Shown: positions 26,442 through 36,657, numbered from the stretch's first letter. The stretch is DNA of 59,828 nt from Chitinophaga pinensis (GCA_943333125.1 CALQSB010000016.1:1-59828), one strand, 5' to 3'. Notes: a model not told the origin generated them from the letters alone. Numbers and translations: made by a program.

Positions 26442-27731
26442 TCAATGCAGCTGATTGCTTAATCTTAATAATTCTATCTCCGCAATTTTTGCAACGTATT
26501 GAAGATTCACTAATCGAAAGCCTGCCTCTTCGAAACTTTTTTGCGCCTCACGCACTTCAACAGAAGTTGCCGAATTTAACTGAAACCGCTGCAATGAAAG
26601 CTCGGCAAGTTGCTTTGACAATTGGAGTGTACTTTGCTGAGTATTTAATTGCGTAATACTGGATTCATAAGATTGAAATGTTTTTGTTGCTGCTGTCTGT
26701 TGATTATTTATTGCACTTTCTTTTTTTATAAATGCATTTTGCGAATTTAAAGCGGCTGTCTGTTGCAGACGTTTAACTGTGCCTCCACTATAAATAGGAA
26801 CAGATAACCCAAAACTAACAAAGGGCCCATAAGATCTGTTAAGCAATAATTGACCTGCAGTACTCTGTGTACTTCCGAAATTATATCCGGTATTCAATCT
26901 TAATGAAGGCTTGCGTAATGAAGCGACTTCATCTTCTAATAATTGATTTATTTTGATTTGATTGTCAAGCGAAGAGATTTCAGGATTAGTATTTATCGCA
27001 TTTAAAACTGCCGGTAAATCTATACCTGTATTAATGACAATAGAATCAGAAACAAACAAAGAACTATCAGATCTTAATTCTAGAATGCCCGCCAGATCAG
27101 CCACGGATTGCTTTACTACTGTTTGTTGAGATTGCAAATCAAGTATTCTTGAATTCAAATCTATTTGTGATTGAAAGAGTTCTGCATCACCAGCGAGACC
27201 AACAGATTTCTTTGTTTGTACCAGCTCTAATTGTTTTTTTGTAAGATTAATACTTTCTTCTAAGGTGATTACATATTGTTGTTCTCTAACTATCCGATAA
27301 TATTTCATCATCACATCAGCAATGGTGTTTTGGATCTGTGCGAGAAGATTTTGTTCGCTTTGTTTTTGTTGAATACCCAATCGGTTTTTTGTGGAAACAA
27401 TTTTATAGCCATTATACAAAATCACCGTTCCTGATACATTTGAATTCAATGAATTGGAAAAAGTACCAGCACGTTTTATCTGCGTACCTGTATTTAATTT
27501 CTGATTGATATCAATATAGCTGCTCTGATCTGAGGTATTAAAAGAAACTAAAGGCAAGCCTCCTGCCATTCCTATATTATTATTTATTTTGGCTATCTCC
27601 GTATTATTTTTTTCAATGCTGATTTCAAAATTATTCTTCAAGGCCATATCAATTGCCTGCTGTAATGTAATTTTTTGCGCTGATGAAGGCGAACATAAAA
27701 GTGTAAAAACAATAACAATAAAATTTTTCAT
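26442..27731 (-). CDS. TolC-family outer-membrane efflux protein
   Basis: With the ATG at 27731 the protein has 429 residues: signal peptide MKNFIVIVFTLLCSPSSAQ, then two long alpha-helical coiled-coil repeats with short beta segments (ITLQQAIDMALKNNFEISI; YGPFVSFGLSVPIYSGGTVK), the standard TolC layout. It forms the trimeric outer-membrane channel of a tripartite pump. Two earlier in-frame ATG codons (27749, 27740) overlap the RND stop. The chosen start leaves a 1-bp gap and gives a normal signal peptide. Last gene of the adaptor-pump-channel operon. Confidence 0.93.
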   Translation of the reverse strand: MKNFIVIVFTLLCSPSSAQKITLQQAIDMALKNNFEISIEKNNTEIAKINNNIGMAGGLPLVSFNTSDQSSYIDINQKLNTGTQIKRAGTFSNSLNSNVSGTVILYNGYKIVSTKNRLGIQQKQSEQNLLAQIQNTIADVMMKYYRIVREQQYVITLEESINLTKKQLELVQTKKSVGLAGDAELFQSQIDLNSRILDLQSQQTVVKQSVADLAGILELRSDSSLFVSDSIVINTGIDLPAVLNAINTNPEISSLDNQIKINQLLEDEVASLRKPSLRLNTGYNFGSTQSTAGQLLLNRSYGPFVSFGLSVPIYSGGTVKRLQQTAALNSQNAFIKKESAINNQQTAATKTFQSYESSITQLNTQQSTLQLSKQLAELSLQRFQLNSATSVEVREAQKSFEEAGFRLVNLQYVAKIAEIELLRLSNQLH

Positions 27732-27732
27732 T

Positions 27733-30700
27733 TTAATCATTTGTATCATTATTCAATGACTGGTGTTTGCCGCTGATAAAAGTATAAATTGCCGGAATCA
27801 CGAATAAAGTTAAGACCAGCGAAAATAATAAGCCACCAACAATTACAATACCAAGAGGAACCCTGCTGGAACTTGCCGATCCTAAACTCATCGCGATAGG
27901 TAATGCGCCTAATGCAGTTGCCAGACTGGTCATTAATATTGGACGTAATCTTTGCTGAGCAGCATCAAGAACAGCGTGATTTTTATCCATCCCGGATATT
28001 CGTTTTTTATTTGCAAATTCTACAATTAATATTCCATTCTTAGTAACCAGACCAATCAGCATAATCATGCCTATCTGAGAAAATATATTTATTGTCATAT
28101 CAAACAACCATAAACTTAATAATGCTCCAGCCAAAGCCAGAGGAACGGTTATCATGATAATCAAAGGATCTTTGAAACTTTCAAACTGAGCCGCCAATAC
28201 CAGATAAATAAGCATCAATGCCAGCATGAAAGCGAAACTGGTGTTACTATTGCTCTCTGCAAAATCTCTGGAAGGTCCACTAAGTTCTGTCTGAAATGAA
28301 TTATCAAGTACTTTTTTTGAAATTCGCTGCATGGCCTTTACTCCATCTCCTATCGTCATACCTTCGGCTAAGCCTGCCTGTATGGTTGCAGATTTATATC
28401 TGTTGAAATGAAATAATGTAGGAGGGTTTGAATTTTCTTTCATGATGACCACTGCAGACAATGGAATATTTTCTCCGCGGCTGTTTCTTACATAAAGATC
28501 AGAAATATCCTGAGGCGACTGCCTGTCTTTGTATGCAACCTGCCCAATAACCTGATACTGCTTACCATTCATAATATAATACCCCAGTCTTCTTCCGCTG
28601 AATGCTCCTTGCAGTAATTCTCCTACGTCACTTATATTAATCCCCATAGCTCTTGCTTTTACTCTGTCAATGGACACCTGAACTTCAGGTTTATTGAATT
28701 TCAAATTGGCATCTACCGAAGGAGTTAGAAAGGTTTTATCTTTTCTTGCTTCTTCAAGAAATTTAGGAATAAAAGTTTTTAGTTTATCGAAATCAAGATT
28801 TTGTAAAATAAACTGAACAGGCAAAGATCCCCGTGAACTGAGCCCAACAGAAATGGTTTGTTCTTGTATTGCGGATATTCGAATTTGATTGAACTGAGGA
28901 AGTTTTTTTGAAATATCTTTTACAATATCCGACTGAGACCGATTTCTCTGTGAAGGGCTTACCAGCTTTACTCTTCCAAAACCTGAATTAACACCAGTAC
29001 CTGCGAATCCGGGTATAGCAGAAAAAACAAAATCTTTTTCAGGAATAGAATCGTAAAGAAAATTAACAAACTGATCTCCGGCGTCTACCATGTAATCGTA
29101 GCTAACCCCTTCAGGACCTGTCATTAAAAATCTTACCGTGCTCTTATCTTCCAAAGGAGCGATTTCACTCTGCAGGTTGTTCATGAAATAATAAATCAAT
29201 CCGATGCAGATTAAAACAATCATCCAGGCAATCCATCTTATTTTCAAAAATCCTTGCAGCAATTTTCTATACCCATTTTCCATTCCCTTAAAGAAAGGTT
29301 CTGTTGCATCATAAAATTTGCCGTGTCCTTGTTTTTTTCGGTTCAGCAATACATTTAATACGGGTGTTATCGTTAAAGAAACAAGTGCCGATATCAGCAC
29401 AGCTACAGAAATCACCACTCCAAATTCGCGAAACAAACTCCCCACAAATCCCTGCAGAAAAATCACCGGAAGAAAAACCACAGCGAGGGTAATGGAAGTG
29501 GATATCACTACAAAGAAAATCTCTTTGCTGCCTTCCAAAGCGGCTTTACGAATGGGCAAACCTTCTTCCAGTTTTCTAAAAATATTTTCGGTAACCACGA
29601 TTCCATCATCCACCACCAACCCTGTTGCGAGCACAATCGCCAACAAAGTAAGTATGTTGATACTGAACCCTGCAATGTACATGATGAAGAAAGTAGCAAT
29701 CAAAGAAATGGGAATATCAATAAGCGGACGAACAGCAATTAAAATATTACGAAAGAAAAAGAAAATCACGAGTACTACCAAACTTAAAGAAATAAGCAAA
29801 GTATCTGCAACTTCGCGTATGCTTTTACGTACGTTTTGGGTGTTATCGATCAGCGTAGTCAGCTGTATATCATTATTCTGACTCTTTTTAATCTCCTCGA
29901 TTCTCTTATAAAATTCGTCTGCAATTCTAATATAGTTGGCGCCGGGCTGTGGCGTAATAGACACCCCCACTGCATTTACTCCATTTAAATGCCAGCTGAA
30001 TTCTTCCGATTCAGGACCCAGTTCTACTTTAGCTACATCATTTAATCGCACAATACCGTCGGCATCTTGCTTCAGAATTAAATTTTTAAAATCATTCTCC
30101 GTAAGTAATTTTCCAAGAACCTTAATAGTAAGCTCTGTTGATTTACCATAAAGCTTTCCCGAAGGCACTTCTATATTTTCTTTATCCAAAGCATTTTTAA
30201 TGTCGCTAAATGAAATGTTGTACACATTCATCTTTTCGGGATTGGTCCAGATACGCATAGAGGGTCTCTTCTGGCCAAGAATATTTACTGCGCTTACTTC
30301 AGGAATAGTCTGAAGTTTTTCTTGAAGCACATCCTCTGCATATTCACTTAGTTCCATCAAACTCTTACTATGGCTTTGAACACCCACCAAAATAATAAAA
30401 TCACTGTTAGCATCACTTTTGGTAACAACCGGAGGTGCATCAACATCCTGAGGTAGATTTCTTAACGACTGCCCTACTTTATCACGAACATCATTAGCCG
30501 AAGACTCGAGATTTTCACCTAAGTTGAATTCTATATTAATATTGCTTTTCCCGTTGGAACTTGATGAACTTATAGAACGGATTCCAGGAATACCATTGAT
30601 TACTTTTTCTAAAGGCTCTGTAATCTGACTTTCAATAATATTCGCATTAGCACCTGCATAAGAAGTGGTAACATTTATTACAGGCGGATCTATTGCTGGG

Positions 30701-30810
30701 TAATCTCTTACTGCCAAGAAAGTATATCCAACGATGCCAAACAATACAATCGAAATGTTCAGAACTGTAGCAAATACTGGCCTTTTAATTGAAAATGCAG
30801 AAATATTCAT
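27733..30810 (-). CDS. RND-family multidrug efflux pump, inner-membrane subunit (HAE1 type)
   Basis: A 1025-residue AcrB/MexB-type proton antiporter. It has twelve membrane helices with the two large periplasmic loops after helices 1 and 7. The N-terminus is NISAFSIKRPVFATVLNIS, the proton-relay pair is D401-D402 in GLVVDDGIVVTENI (helix 4), and the helix-10 lysine is in IGLVTKNGILIVEFAN. Extrusion substrates (drugs, dyes, bile-like compounds or lipids) cannot be told. It lies between the adaptor (78 bp upstream) and TolC gene (1 bp downstream), giving a complete tripartite pump. Confidence 0.95.
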   Translation of the reverse strand: MNISAFSIKRPVFATVLNISIVLFGIVGYTFLAVRDYPAIDPPVINVTTSYAGANANIIESQITEPLEKVINGIPGIRSISSSSSNGKSNINIEFNLGENLESSANDVRDKVGQSLRNLPQDVDAPPVVTKSDANSDFIILVGVQSHSKSLMELSEYAEDVLQEKLQTIPEVSAVNILGQKRPSMRIWTNPEKMNVYNISFSDIKNALDKENIEVPSGKLYGKSTELTIKVLGKLLTENDFKNLILKQDADGIVRLNDVAKVELGPESEEFSWHLNGVNAVGVSITPQPGANYIRIADEFYKRIEEIKKSQNNDIQLTTLIDNTQNVRKSIREVADTLLISLSLVVLVIFFFFRNILIAVRPLIDIPISLIATFFIMYIAGFSINILTLLAIVLATGLVVDDGIVVTENIFRKLEEGLPIRKAALEGSKEIFFVVISTSITLAVVFLPVIFLQGFVGSLFREFGVVISVAVLISALVSLTITPVLNVLLNRKKQGHGKFYDATEPFFKGMENGYRKLLQGFLKIRWIAWMIVLICIGLIYYFMNNLQSEIAPLEDKSTVRFLMTGPEGVSYDYMVDAGDQFVNFLYDSIPEKDFVFSAIPGFAGTGVNSGFGRVKLVSPSQRNRSQSDIVKDISKKLPQFNQIRISAIQEQTISVGLSSRGSLPVQFILQNLDFDKLKTFIPKFLEEARKDKTFLTPSVDANLKFNKPEVQVSIDRVKARAMGINISDVGELLQGAFSGRRLGYYIMNGKQYQVIGQVAYKDRQSPQDISDLYVRNSRGENIPLSAVVIMKENSNPPTLFHFNRYKSATIQAGLAEGMTIGDGVKAMQRISKKVLDNSFQTELSGPSRDFAESNSNTSFAFMLALMLIYLVLAAQFESFKDPLIIMITVPLALAGALLSLWLFDMTINIFSQIGMIMLIGLVTKNGILIVEFANKKRISGMDKNHAVLDAAQQRLRPILMTSLATALGALPIAMSLGSASSSRVPLGIVIVGGLLFSLVLTLFVIPAIYTFISGKHQSLNNDTND

Positions 30811-30888
30811 ACCTGAAATTCTTGAATGCTGAGTTTAATTAATTTTCGAATTAACAATTAATACAAATGACGATATAATACATCTGAA

Positions 30889-31950
30889 TTATTTATTAAT
30901 CAGGTCTTCGATTTTTTTCACCGACCTAACGGTAACCATTGACTTAGGCTTTACAAATAAGACACCTGAAACTACTACAGAATCTCCAACACTAACCCCG
31001 CTGATAATTTCAACGCCATATGAAGAACGGATACCTGTTTCTACTTTTACAATATTCCCCTTACCTTCTTTTACTAATATAATTTTTTTGGATGTAGCAT
31101 CCGGAATGATTGCATTGGTAGGCACGATGATGGATTGAGTATTTTCACCTACTTCGATTTCAACTTTTACAAAGCTTCCTGGCCTCAATTTTACATTTTG
31201 TAATATTGCTCTTACTTTTAAATTTCCTGTAGAGGTATTTACTTGTGATTCTGATGCTGTAATTTTTGCTGTAAACTTTTCATTATTGTCTGCAGTTACC
31301 ACCACCTCCTTCCCTTTGGCAATAATCTTTTCATACATCTGTGGAATTGCAAAATCAACTTTCAACATATTGATTTGCTGCAATGTGGCCAAAACAGACT
31401 GGTTGGTTACAAAAGCGCCGGGGCTTAACATTCTCAATCCCAGAATACCTGTAAACGGAGCCTTTACAATAGTTTTTTCAATCTGTGCATTTGTAAGATC
31501 TATATCCGCTTTGATGTTGTTGACTGAGTTTAACGCGATATCATAATCCGCTTGATTAACACCATTAATGGCTAATAATTTCTTTAGGCGATCTTCATTT
31601 TTTTGAGCAAGTAATAATTGGATTTTGCTTTTAGATAATTGAGCCTGCAATTCAGCATCATTGATTTTTGCCAGAACAGCACCTGCTTTTACTTCGGCCC
31701 CATCAGGAATATTGAGATAAGTGAGCCGTCCACTTGCTTCGGGATGCAGGTCTATATTTTCATTAGCCAAAACAAACCCATTAACTACAATTGAATTATT
31801 AATCGGCTGCATGCCCGCAATAATAACATCCACAATTACGGGAGGCGGTGGCCCTTGTTTTTGCGTTTCGCTTTTTTTATTACTACAGGAGTTTAAAAAA
31901 ATGCAGGAGAGTAAAAAAGGAAGAAAGAATTTATTTGATACTTTGCTCAT
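30889..31950 (-). CDS. RND efflux periplasmic adaptor lipoprotein
   Basis: From the ATG at 31950 this is a 353-residue membrane-fusion protein: lipoprotein signal MSKVSNKFFLPFLLSCIFLNSC with the anchoring Cys in LNSC, then PPPPVIVDV, a lipoyl-like hairpin (LHPEASGRLTYLNIPDGAEV), an alpha-helical hairpin (about 95-150), the second lipoyl half (TIVKAPFTGILG) and beta-barrel domains. It bridges pump and TolC. An in-frame ATG at 31977 was rejected since it lies inside a TACTTTTG promoter box (31975-31982) and would spoil the lipoprotein signal. Confidence 0.93.
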   Translation of the reverse strand: MSKVSNKFFLPFLLSCIFLNSCSNKKSETQKQGPPPPVIVDVIIAGMQPINNSIVVNGFVLANENIDLHPEASGRLTYLNIPDGAEVKAGAVLAKINDAELQAQLSKSKIQLLLAQKNEDRLKKLLAINGVNQADYDIALNSVNNIKADIDLTNAQIEKTIVKAPFTGILGLRMLSPGAFVTNQSVLATLQQINMLKVDFAIPQMYEKIIAKGKEVVVTADNNEKFTAKITASESQVNTSTGNLKVRAILQNVKLRPGSFVKVEIEVGENTQSIIVPTNAIIPDATSKKIILVKEGKGNIVKVETGIRSSYGVEIISGVSVGDSVVVSGVLFVKPKSMVTVRSVKKIEDLINK

Positions 31951-31974
31951 TAAGTTGTGGTAATGATTAGGAAG

Positions 31975-31982
31975 CAAAAGTA
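31975..31982 (-). promoter_or_regulatory. TAnnTTTG promoter box for the efflux operon
   Basis: Minus-strand TACTTTTG, 24 bases before the adaptor ATG at 31950; supports that start. No local regulator gene or operator was recognised. Confidence 0.45.
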
Positions 31983-32117
31983 ACCATTATTGGAATAATT
32001 ATTCATAAATTAAGAAGCTGCGCTGTCTGCAAAAAAAAGATTGAAACAGTGCACTTATATTGTAATTTAAATAATTATCCGCACTGCAAAGAACAAATGA
32101 GCTGATAAATCAAACCG

Positions 32118-33158
32118 TTAACCCGTCACCTCATATATTTTCATCATCCCGGATTTATTTTTAAGACTCACCTCTCCTATAAATTGGCAATTAAACGACT
32201 GTTTCACTTTTTCGTAACAAGTTTCATTGATTACTACTTGTCCGGGCTTAGCTGCAGTTTGTAAGCGTTGAGCGGTGTTAACGGTATCTCCGATTACGGT
32301 GTAATCCAATCTTCTTAAACTGGCAGCGCCAATATTACCGGATATCATCTCGCCACTGTTGATGCCTATAGAAACTTGCGGAACAAATGAAGCTAAATTT
32401 GAAATTTCAGGCAAATTATTTATTTGTGTTTTTACAGCAATGCTAACTTCAATTGCCCGATCCAAATGAAACGGACCTGTAAATACTGCCATAACAGCAT
32501 CTCCCATAAATTTATCGACATGTCCATCCTGTGCAATAATTTCTTTTACTATCACATCAAAATAATGATTCAGCATATTTACTACAGCATCTGCAGGCTC
32601 TGTTTCACTAATTGAAGTAAACCGACAAATATCAATGAATACAATTGTTGCATCAATGGTTTCATTCGCAATAAGTGAAGACTCGAATTCGCGGCTACCC
32701 ATAAAGTTGAGTACCGTTTCATCAACATACATTTTAAGGATATTATTTTCTTTAATAGCCTTTAAAGTTTGGCGCATTTGAGAAACCTGAACAATTGTCT
32801 TTTCTATGGTAAGAGACAAATCATCAAAATTTATAGGCTTGGTAATAAAATCGAAGGCTCCTTTATTCATAGCCGTTCTTATATTTTCCATATCCCCATA
32901 AGCAGAAACAATTACTGATTTAATTAAAGGGCTGCTCTCTGACAATTTTCCTAATAAAGTCAGGCCATCCATCTCAGGCATATTAATATCACTTAACACG
33001 ATATCAATATCTGCATGTTGTTCTATTTTATTTAAAGCATCCTTTCCGTTTACTGCAAATACAAATTCATATTGCTGTTCGCGAATTTTCTGACGGAACT
33101 TTTGTTTTATCAGTGCTTCTAAATCTGTCTCATCATCTGCTACCAGTATCTTTGCCAT
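32118..33158 (-). CDS. Receiver domain-adenylate cyclase fusion (class III cyclase)
   Basis: A 346-residue soluble protein. Residues 1-125 form a receiver (acidic DDE near 8-10, phospho-acceptor D57, K108). A helical linker (about 125-165) leads to a class III nucleotide cyclase domain (about 168-345). Metal-binding D176 ([13 protein letters not shown]) and D220 ([11 protein letters not shown]), and transition-state N294/R298 (VNTAQR), are present. The purine-selecting positions look like K216 and D285 (LDYTVIG), which favour ATP, so it should make cAMP when phosphorylated. Its ATG shares one base with the stop of the upstream receiver gene. cAMP signalling is thinly documented in Bacteroidota. 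Confidence 0.92.
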   Translation of the reverse strand: MAKILVADDETDLEALIKQKFRQKIREQQYEFVFAVNGKDALNKIEQHADIDIVLSDINMPEMDGLTLLGKLSESSPLIKSVIVSAYGDMENIRTAMNKGAFDFITKPINFDDLSLTIEKTIVQVSQMRQTLKAIKENNILKMYVDETVLNFMGSREFESSLIANETIDATIVFIDICRFTSISETEPADAVVNMLNHYFDVIVKEIIAQDGHVDKFMGDAVMAVFTGPFHLDRAIEVSIAVKTQINNLPEISNLASFVPQVSIGINSGEMISGNIGAASLRRLDYTVIGDTVNTAQRLQTAAKPGQVVINETCYEKVKQSFNCQFIGEVSLKNKSGMMKIYEVTG

Positions 33159-33532
33159 TAGTTACTTACTTTAAGTTTTTCTTTAAGCACGGTAAAGTCT
33201 ACCGGCTTGGTTAAAAAATCATCTGCACCCAAATCTTTTGCATTATTATAATTCTCATCGTCACCATAAGCGGTAATCATCATTACTATCGGCGCAGGCT
33301 TGAATTTTTTTTGTTTTATTTGAGCGAGCAATTCTAATCCAGTCATACCGGGCATATTAATATCCGATAAAATTAATACGGCTTCATGATCATGCTGATT
33401 AAGATAAACCAAAGCATCTTCACCGGAAAATACGAATTCGAAATGCAATTCTCCGCTCTTGATTTCCTTTCTGAATTTCTGTTCAAAAAGCAACTGAACA
33501 TCTTTTTCGTCATCTACTACTAAAATTTTCAT
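33158..33532 (-). CDS. Stand-alone response regulator receiver
   Basis: A 124-residue single receiver domain: acidic pair D7/D8 (LVVDDEKD), phospho-acceptor D57 ([12 protein letters not shown]), the Thr in MITAYGD and the conserved Lys in FLTKPVDF. No output domain. It is closely similar to the receiver half of the cyclase encoded next (same EKDVQ/ETDLE...KFR layout and SDINMPxM), suggesting a duplication. It starts 9 bp after the kinase gene and overlaps the cyclase gene by one base, so it may compete with or relay phosphate to the cyclase receiver. Confidence 0.93.
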   Translation of the reverse strand: MKILVVDDEKDVQLLFEQKFRKEIKSGELHFEFVFSGEDALVYLNQHDHEAVLILSDINMPGMTGLELLAQIKQKKFKPAPIVMMITAYGDDENYNNAKDLGADDFLTKPVDFTVLKEKLKVSN

Positions 33533-33541
33533 TGCTTAGAT

Positions 33542-35098
33542 TTAAGTGGTTAGTGGTAATGAGATAATAAATTCGGCACCTTCGCCTTCTATGGATTCAA
33601 CTTTCATATCGCCACCATGGCCTTTAATAACAATATCGTAACTCATGCTCAATCCCAGGCCGGTGCCCTGTCCTGTAGGTTTTGTGGTAAAAAAAGGCTG
33701 AAATATCTTATCCATTATTTTTTGAGGAATCCCTTCTCCGTTATCTTTTACAATAATAACTAAACTATTGTCCTGCTTTTTTGTGCTTACTGAAACGGTT
33801 GGCTCATAACCCGATGGATGTGATTTCTTTTTTTGAGCTACCGCATAAAACGCATTAGTAATCAAATTGAGTATTACTCTTCCGATATCCTGCGGTATCA
33901 TGTTTACTTTCTCAAGCGATTGGTCATAATCTGTTTTCATAGAAGCATTGAATAATTTATCTTTTGCTCTTAACCCATGATAAGCCAATCTGAAATATTC
34001 ATCTGCAAGCGTATTAATATCTACAGGCTCTTTTATTCCAGTACTAGTTCTACTGTGTTGCAGCATTCCTTTTACAATTGAGTCTGCACGTTTCCCATGC
34101 GTAATTATTTTTTGTTCATTTTGTAAAATATCACCCGCAATGGCTTTTACTTCATCCATATTCCCTTTATCAATTTCAATATTCATTTCAGCTATCAATT
34201 CGGCATTTACTTCCGAAAAATTATTGACGAAGTTTAAAGGATTTTGTATTTCGTGCGCAATACCAGCAGTAAGTTCACCTAACGAAGCCATTTTTTCGGA
34301 TTGCAATAATTGTGCGTGAGTATCTTTTAATTCAACAAGCGTTTTATTAAGTGTGTTATTAGATTCAATCAATGCAATATTTTTTTCTTTGAGATCTTCC
34401 CTGGCTTTTGAGAGAGCGTCCACCATTTTATTGAAAGCTATAGTCAATTGCCCTATCTCATCGTGATGAATTTCCTGTAATTTTTGATTTAAATCTCCTT
34501 CACCAACTTTAACGGCGGCTTTACTTAAAGCAAGAACAGGAACAGAAATATTTTTGGCTAAAAAGTACCCAATTAAAATTCCAATTAGCAAAACGATTGC
34601 ACTTACTATTAAAGAAGTATTGGTGATTTCTGCTTTGCTTTTTACTATTTCGCGTGTATTAAAACCGAGTAGAATTGTCCCGGACATTGAATTATTGGTA
34701 AATGGCGACTCTTTTATAATCACAGAATCATTGGAAACCATATCAGGATTGGTGTGTTCATTTTCGGGAAAAGTTCTGAATACATTTTTTTTCAGTTTGA
34801 AATCCTTGTGATCAGTCCCCGACCAAATAGTATCATACAATAACATACTTACGAATTGCAAACGAGGATCGTCTTTTACAAATTCCATTGCAGTTTGAAC
34901 ACCTTCGAAATTTTGTTCCTTTATTGCGATTCTAACCCCCAGGGCTACTGTATTAGAGAGATTCTGAATTTCATTATTAGCATTACTTACCAGTAAGTTT
35001 TCTTGTTGGCGAGGAAAATAATAAAGTGTAAAAAAAGAAAAGATAAATACAATCGAACAGATGGCAAGCCAGATTTTTGTTTTTAGATTTACTCTCAT
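33542..35098 (-). CDS. HAMP-domain sensor histidine kinase
   Basis: A 518-residue inner-membrane sensor: membrane helix 1 (about 9-28), a periplasmic domain (about 30-160), membrane helix 2 (about 162-182), HAMP (about 183-235), a coiled coil, then the dimerisation domain with H282 (GELTAGIAHEIQNPLNF) and the ATPase domain (NLITNAFYAVAQ, DNGEGIPQ, TTKPTGQGTGLGLSMSYDIV). It is of the NtrB-like HisKA type. It lies in one operon with an outer-membrane protein and PstS-like protein upstream and two receivers downstream, so these are its probable input and output partners. Confidence 0.94.
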   Translation of the reverse strand: MRVNLKTKIWLAICSIVFIFSFFTLYYFPRQQENLLVSNANNEIQNLSNTVALGVRIAIKEQNFEGVQTAMEFVKDDPRLQFVSMLLYDTIWSGTDHKDFKLKKNVFRTFPENEHTNPDMVSNDSVIIKESPFTNNSMSGTILLGFNTREIVKSKAEITNTSLIVSAIVLLIGILIGYFLAKNISVPVLALSKAAVKVGEGDLNQKLQEIHHDEIGQLTIAFNKMVDALSKAREDLKEKNIALIESNNTLNKTLVELKDTHAQLLQSEKMASLGELTAGIAHEIQNPLNFVNNFSEVNAELIAEMNIEIDKGNMDEVKAIAGDILQNEQKIITHGKRADSIVKGMLQHSRTSTGIKEPVDINTLADEYFRLAYHGLRAKDKLFNASMKTDYDQSLEKVNMIPQDIGRVILNLITNAFYAVAQKKKSHPSGYEPTVSVSTKKQDNSLVIIVKDNGEGIPQKIMDKIFQPFFTTKPTGQGTGLGLSMSYDIVIKGHGGDMKVESIEGEGAEFIISLPLTT

Positions 35099-35165
35099 TT
35101 TGCCATTTTTTATTTTAAAAAAATAAAATTAAAAGATTTTAAAGGTGAGAAAAATTGACGATTTA

Positions 35166-35651
35166 TCAATAAGACTTTTGGCCGTCAATGAGAATTGTTT
35201 TTACTTCAATATCATTTGCTGGCTTCCCTAAAATACCAATGGCTCCCTGATTTTGGGCAACATAATTTTCGAGTTCAATGGATGTATTAAAAAAAACAGG
35301 CGCCTGTGCCTTTCCCTGAAAAACCAGTGATAGCCAGTATTTATTTAACTCATCTCCAGACATATCATATATTCTTTCTGAAGTAGCCTTTCCTATTGGA
35401 GTATTGGTTTTCATAAGGGCGATGAGAACTCTTTTGCCGTCTTTCCATCTTTGTTTTTCTCCCATAAATACTGATTTCAATTCACTTAATTTCATTGCAG
35501 ATGGGGCACCGGATTGATTGGCAATAGTTACCAATGTAGTTGTTTGTGATTGAACATTATTACTAATTGATAGCAGAACTACTGCCAGTATAAGCAAACT
35601 TTTTCTGTGTAGTCTTAAAAAATTATATGTGGAGAATATTTCTTTTTTCAT
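35166..35651 (-). CDS. Small PstS-like periplasmic binding-domain protein
   Basis: From the ATG at 35651 the protein has 161 residues: a long N-terminus with a hydrophobic signal (LLILAVVLLSISNNVQSQ), then a short PBP-like domain (LVTIANQSG, LSELKSVFMGEKQRWKDG, MSGDELNKYWLSLVFQG, GAIGILGK). These phrases occur in small phosphate-ABC-like binding proteins that lack a transporter. No PstA/B/C genes are near. The ATG is 1 bp after the stop of the outer-membrane gene; the ATG at 35669 overlaps it. Placed before a sensor kinase, it may present an oxyanion or other ligand to it (inference). Confidence 0.8.
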   Translation of the reverse strand: MKKEIFSTYNFLRLHRKSLLILAVVLLSISNNVQSQTTTLVTIANQSGAPSAMKLSELKSVFMGEKQRWKDGKRVLIALMKTNTPIGKATSERIYDMSGDELNKYWLSLVFQGKAQAPVFFNTSIELENYVAQNQGAIGILGKPANDIEVKTILIDGQKSY

Positions 35652-35652
35652 T

Positions 35653-36657
35653 TTAAAATCCGATTGCAAATTGTGCGATTACTTTATTTGTGCTATTCAT
35701 CATTTCAGATTGCTGGTATTGATATTCCAGCTTTACCACTGCCAGATAATTTATCTGATATCTTATTCCGGCAACTATAGAGCTGATGTTGTTTTTATGA
35801 TAATACATTTCTCCTTCCTGATATTGAATATTATCATACCGAATATAAGGAATCACTTTTTCTTTTATTTTATAACCGGCATAAATATAGGAAGCAGCTG
35901 TTGATTTTGTTCCCGTAGTATCCGTATGATTAAAGGCCAATGTACTTTCTGCCAAAAGCTCAAATTTTTTCCCGAAATTAGAAATAGACAATGTGCCCAG
36001 ATTTTGATTCACTTTCCAGTCTGAAACCATATCATGAACCATAGCACCCTTGGCTATTACATCATGATACCAGGCAACTCCAATTTTTAATTTCTTGTAA
36101 GCTTTGATATGAGCCGCCATAGTGATTGACTTAATATTGTCATTATCTGAAACCGGGGTAGAGCCCAATCCGTTTCCAACAAACAAATCATATCCAAATT
36201 TCAATGTACCAAGATCGGCCCCTTTAAACCCTAACCCTGTAGTATGAAGTGGAATTATATTATTTGAAAATAAAAGCGGTCTTTCAATTGTAGGAAAGAA
36301 CACTCTTCCATGATGATAAGAATCATTCCAGTAATTTATTGGAGTATGTATTTTTCCTAAAATGAGATTATGATTACCCTTGAGGTTACAGGTAATGATA
36401 ACCCGCTCGATACTTACCGAAAACTCTGTAGGCGAGGCGGGTGTATATTTAAAAATAGTTTCACCAAGAAATGAGATCTTGTCATTCAATACCGAATTGA
36501 TAAACAAATCCTGCTCTCCAAAGGAAAACGACATTTTATTATCTCCGTAATTGGCACCAACATCCACAAATCCTTTGATTTCTGTTTTTTGAGCCTGTGT
36601 GCTCTTTTCTGATAAACATAGGAATAACAGAAATAAGAAAAACACTATTCTATTCAT
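35653..36657 (-). CDS. Outer-membrane porin-like beta-barrel protein
   Basis: A 334-residue protein with a signal peptide (about 1-22, STQAQ) and regular amphipathic strands to the terminal AQFAIGF, ending in Phe as barrels do. Phrases such as LILGKIHTPINYWNDSYHHGRVFFPTIERP recall porins found beside PstS-like small proteins and sensor kinases. It is first in the five-gene signalling operon. It may admit or capture the ligand sensed by the kinase. Ligand unknown; a phosphate-selective type is possible but not shown. Confidence 0.75.
   Translation of the reverse strand: MNRIVFFLFLLFLCLSEKSTQAQKTEIKGFVDVGANYGDNKMSFSFGEQDLFINSVLNDKISFLGETIFKYTPASPTEFSVSIERVIITCNLKGNHNLILGKIHTPINYWNDSYHHGRVFFPTIERPLLFSNNIIPLHTTGLGFKGADLGTLKFGYDLFVGNGLGSTPVSDNDNIKSITMAAHIKAYKKLKIGVAWYHDVIAKGAMVHDMVSDWKVNQNLGTLSISNFGKKFELLAESTLAFNHTDTTGTKSTAASYIYAGYKIKEKVIPYIRYDNIQYQEGEMYYHKNNISSIVAGIRYQINYLAVVKLEYQYQQSEMMNSTNKVIAQFAIGF

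Noticed and set aside
26442-31950. Specialised efflux island
   Set aside because: Adaptor, RND pump and TolC form a standard tripartite operon with no unusual extra gene.
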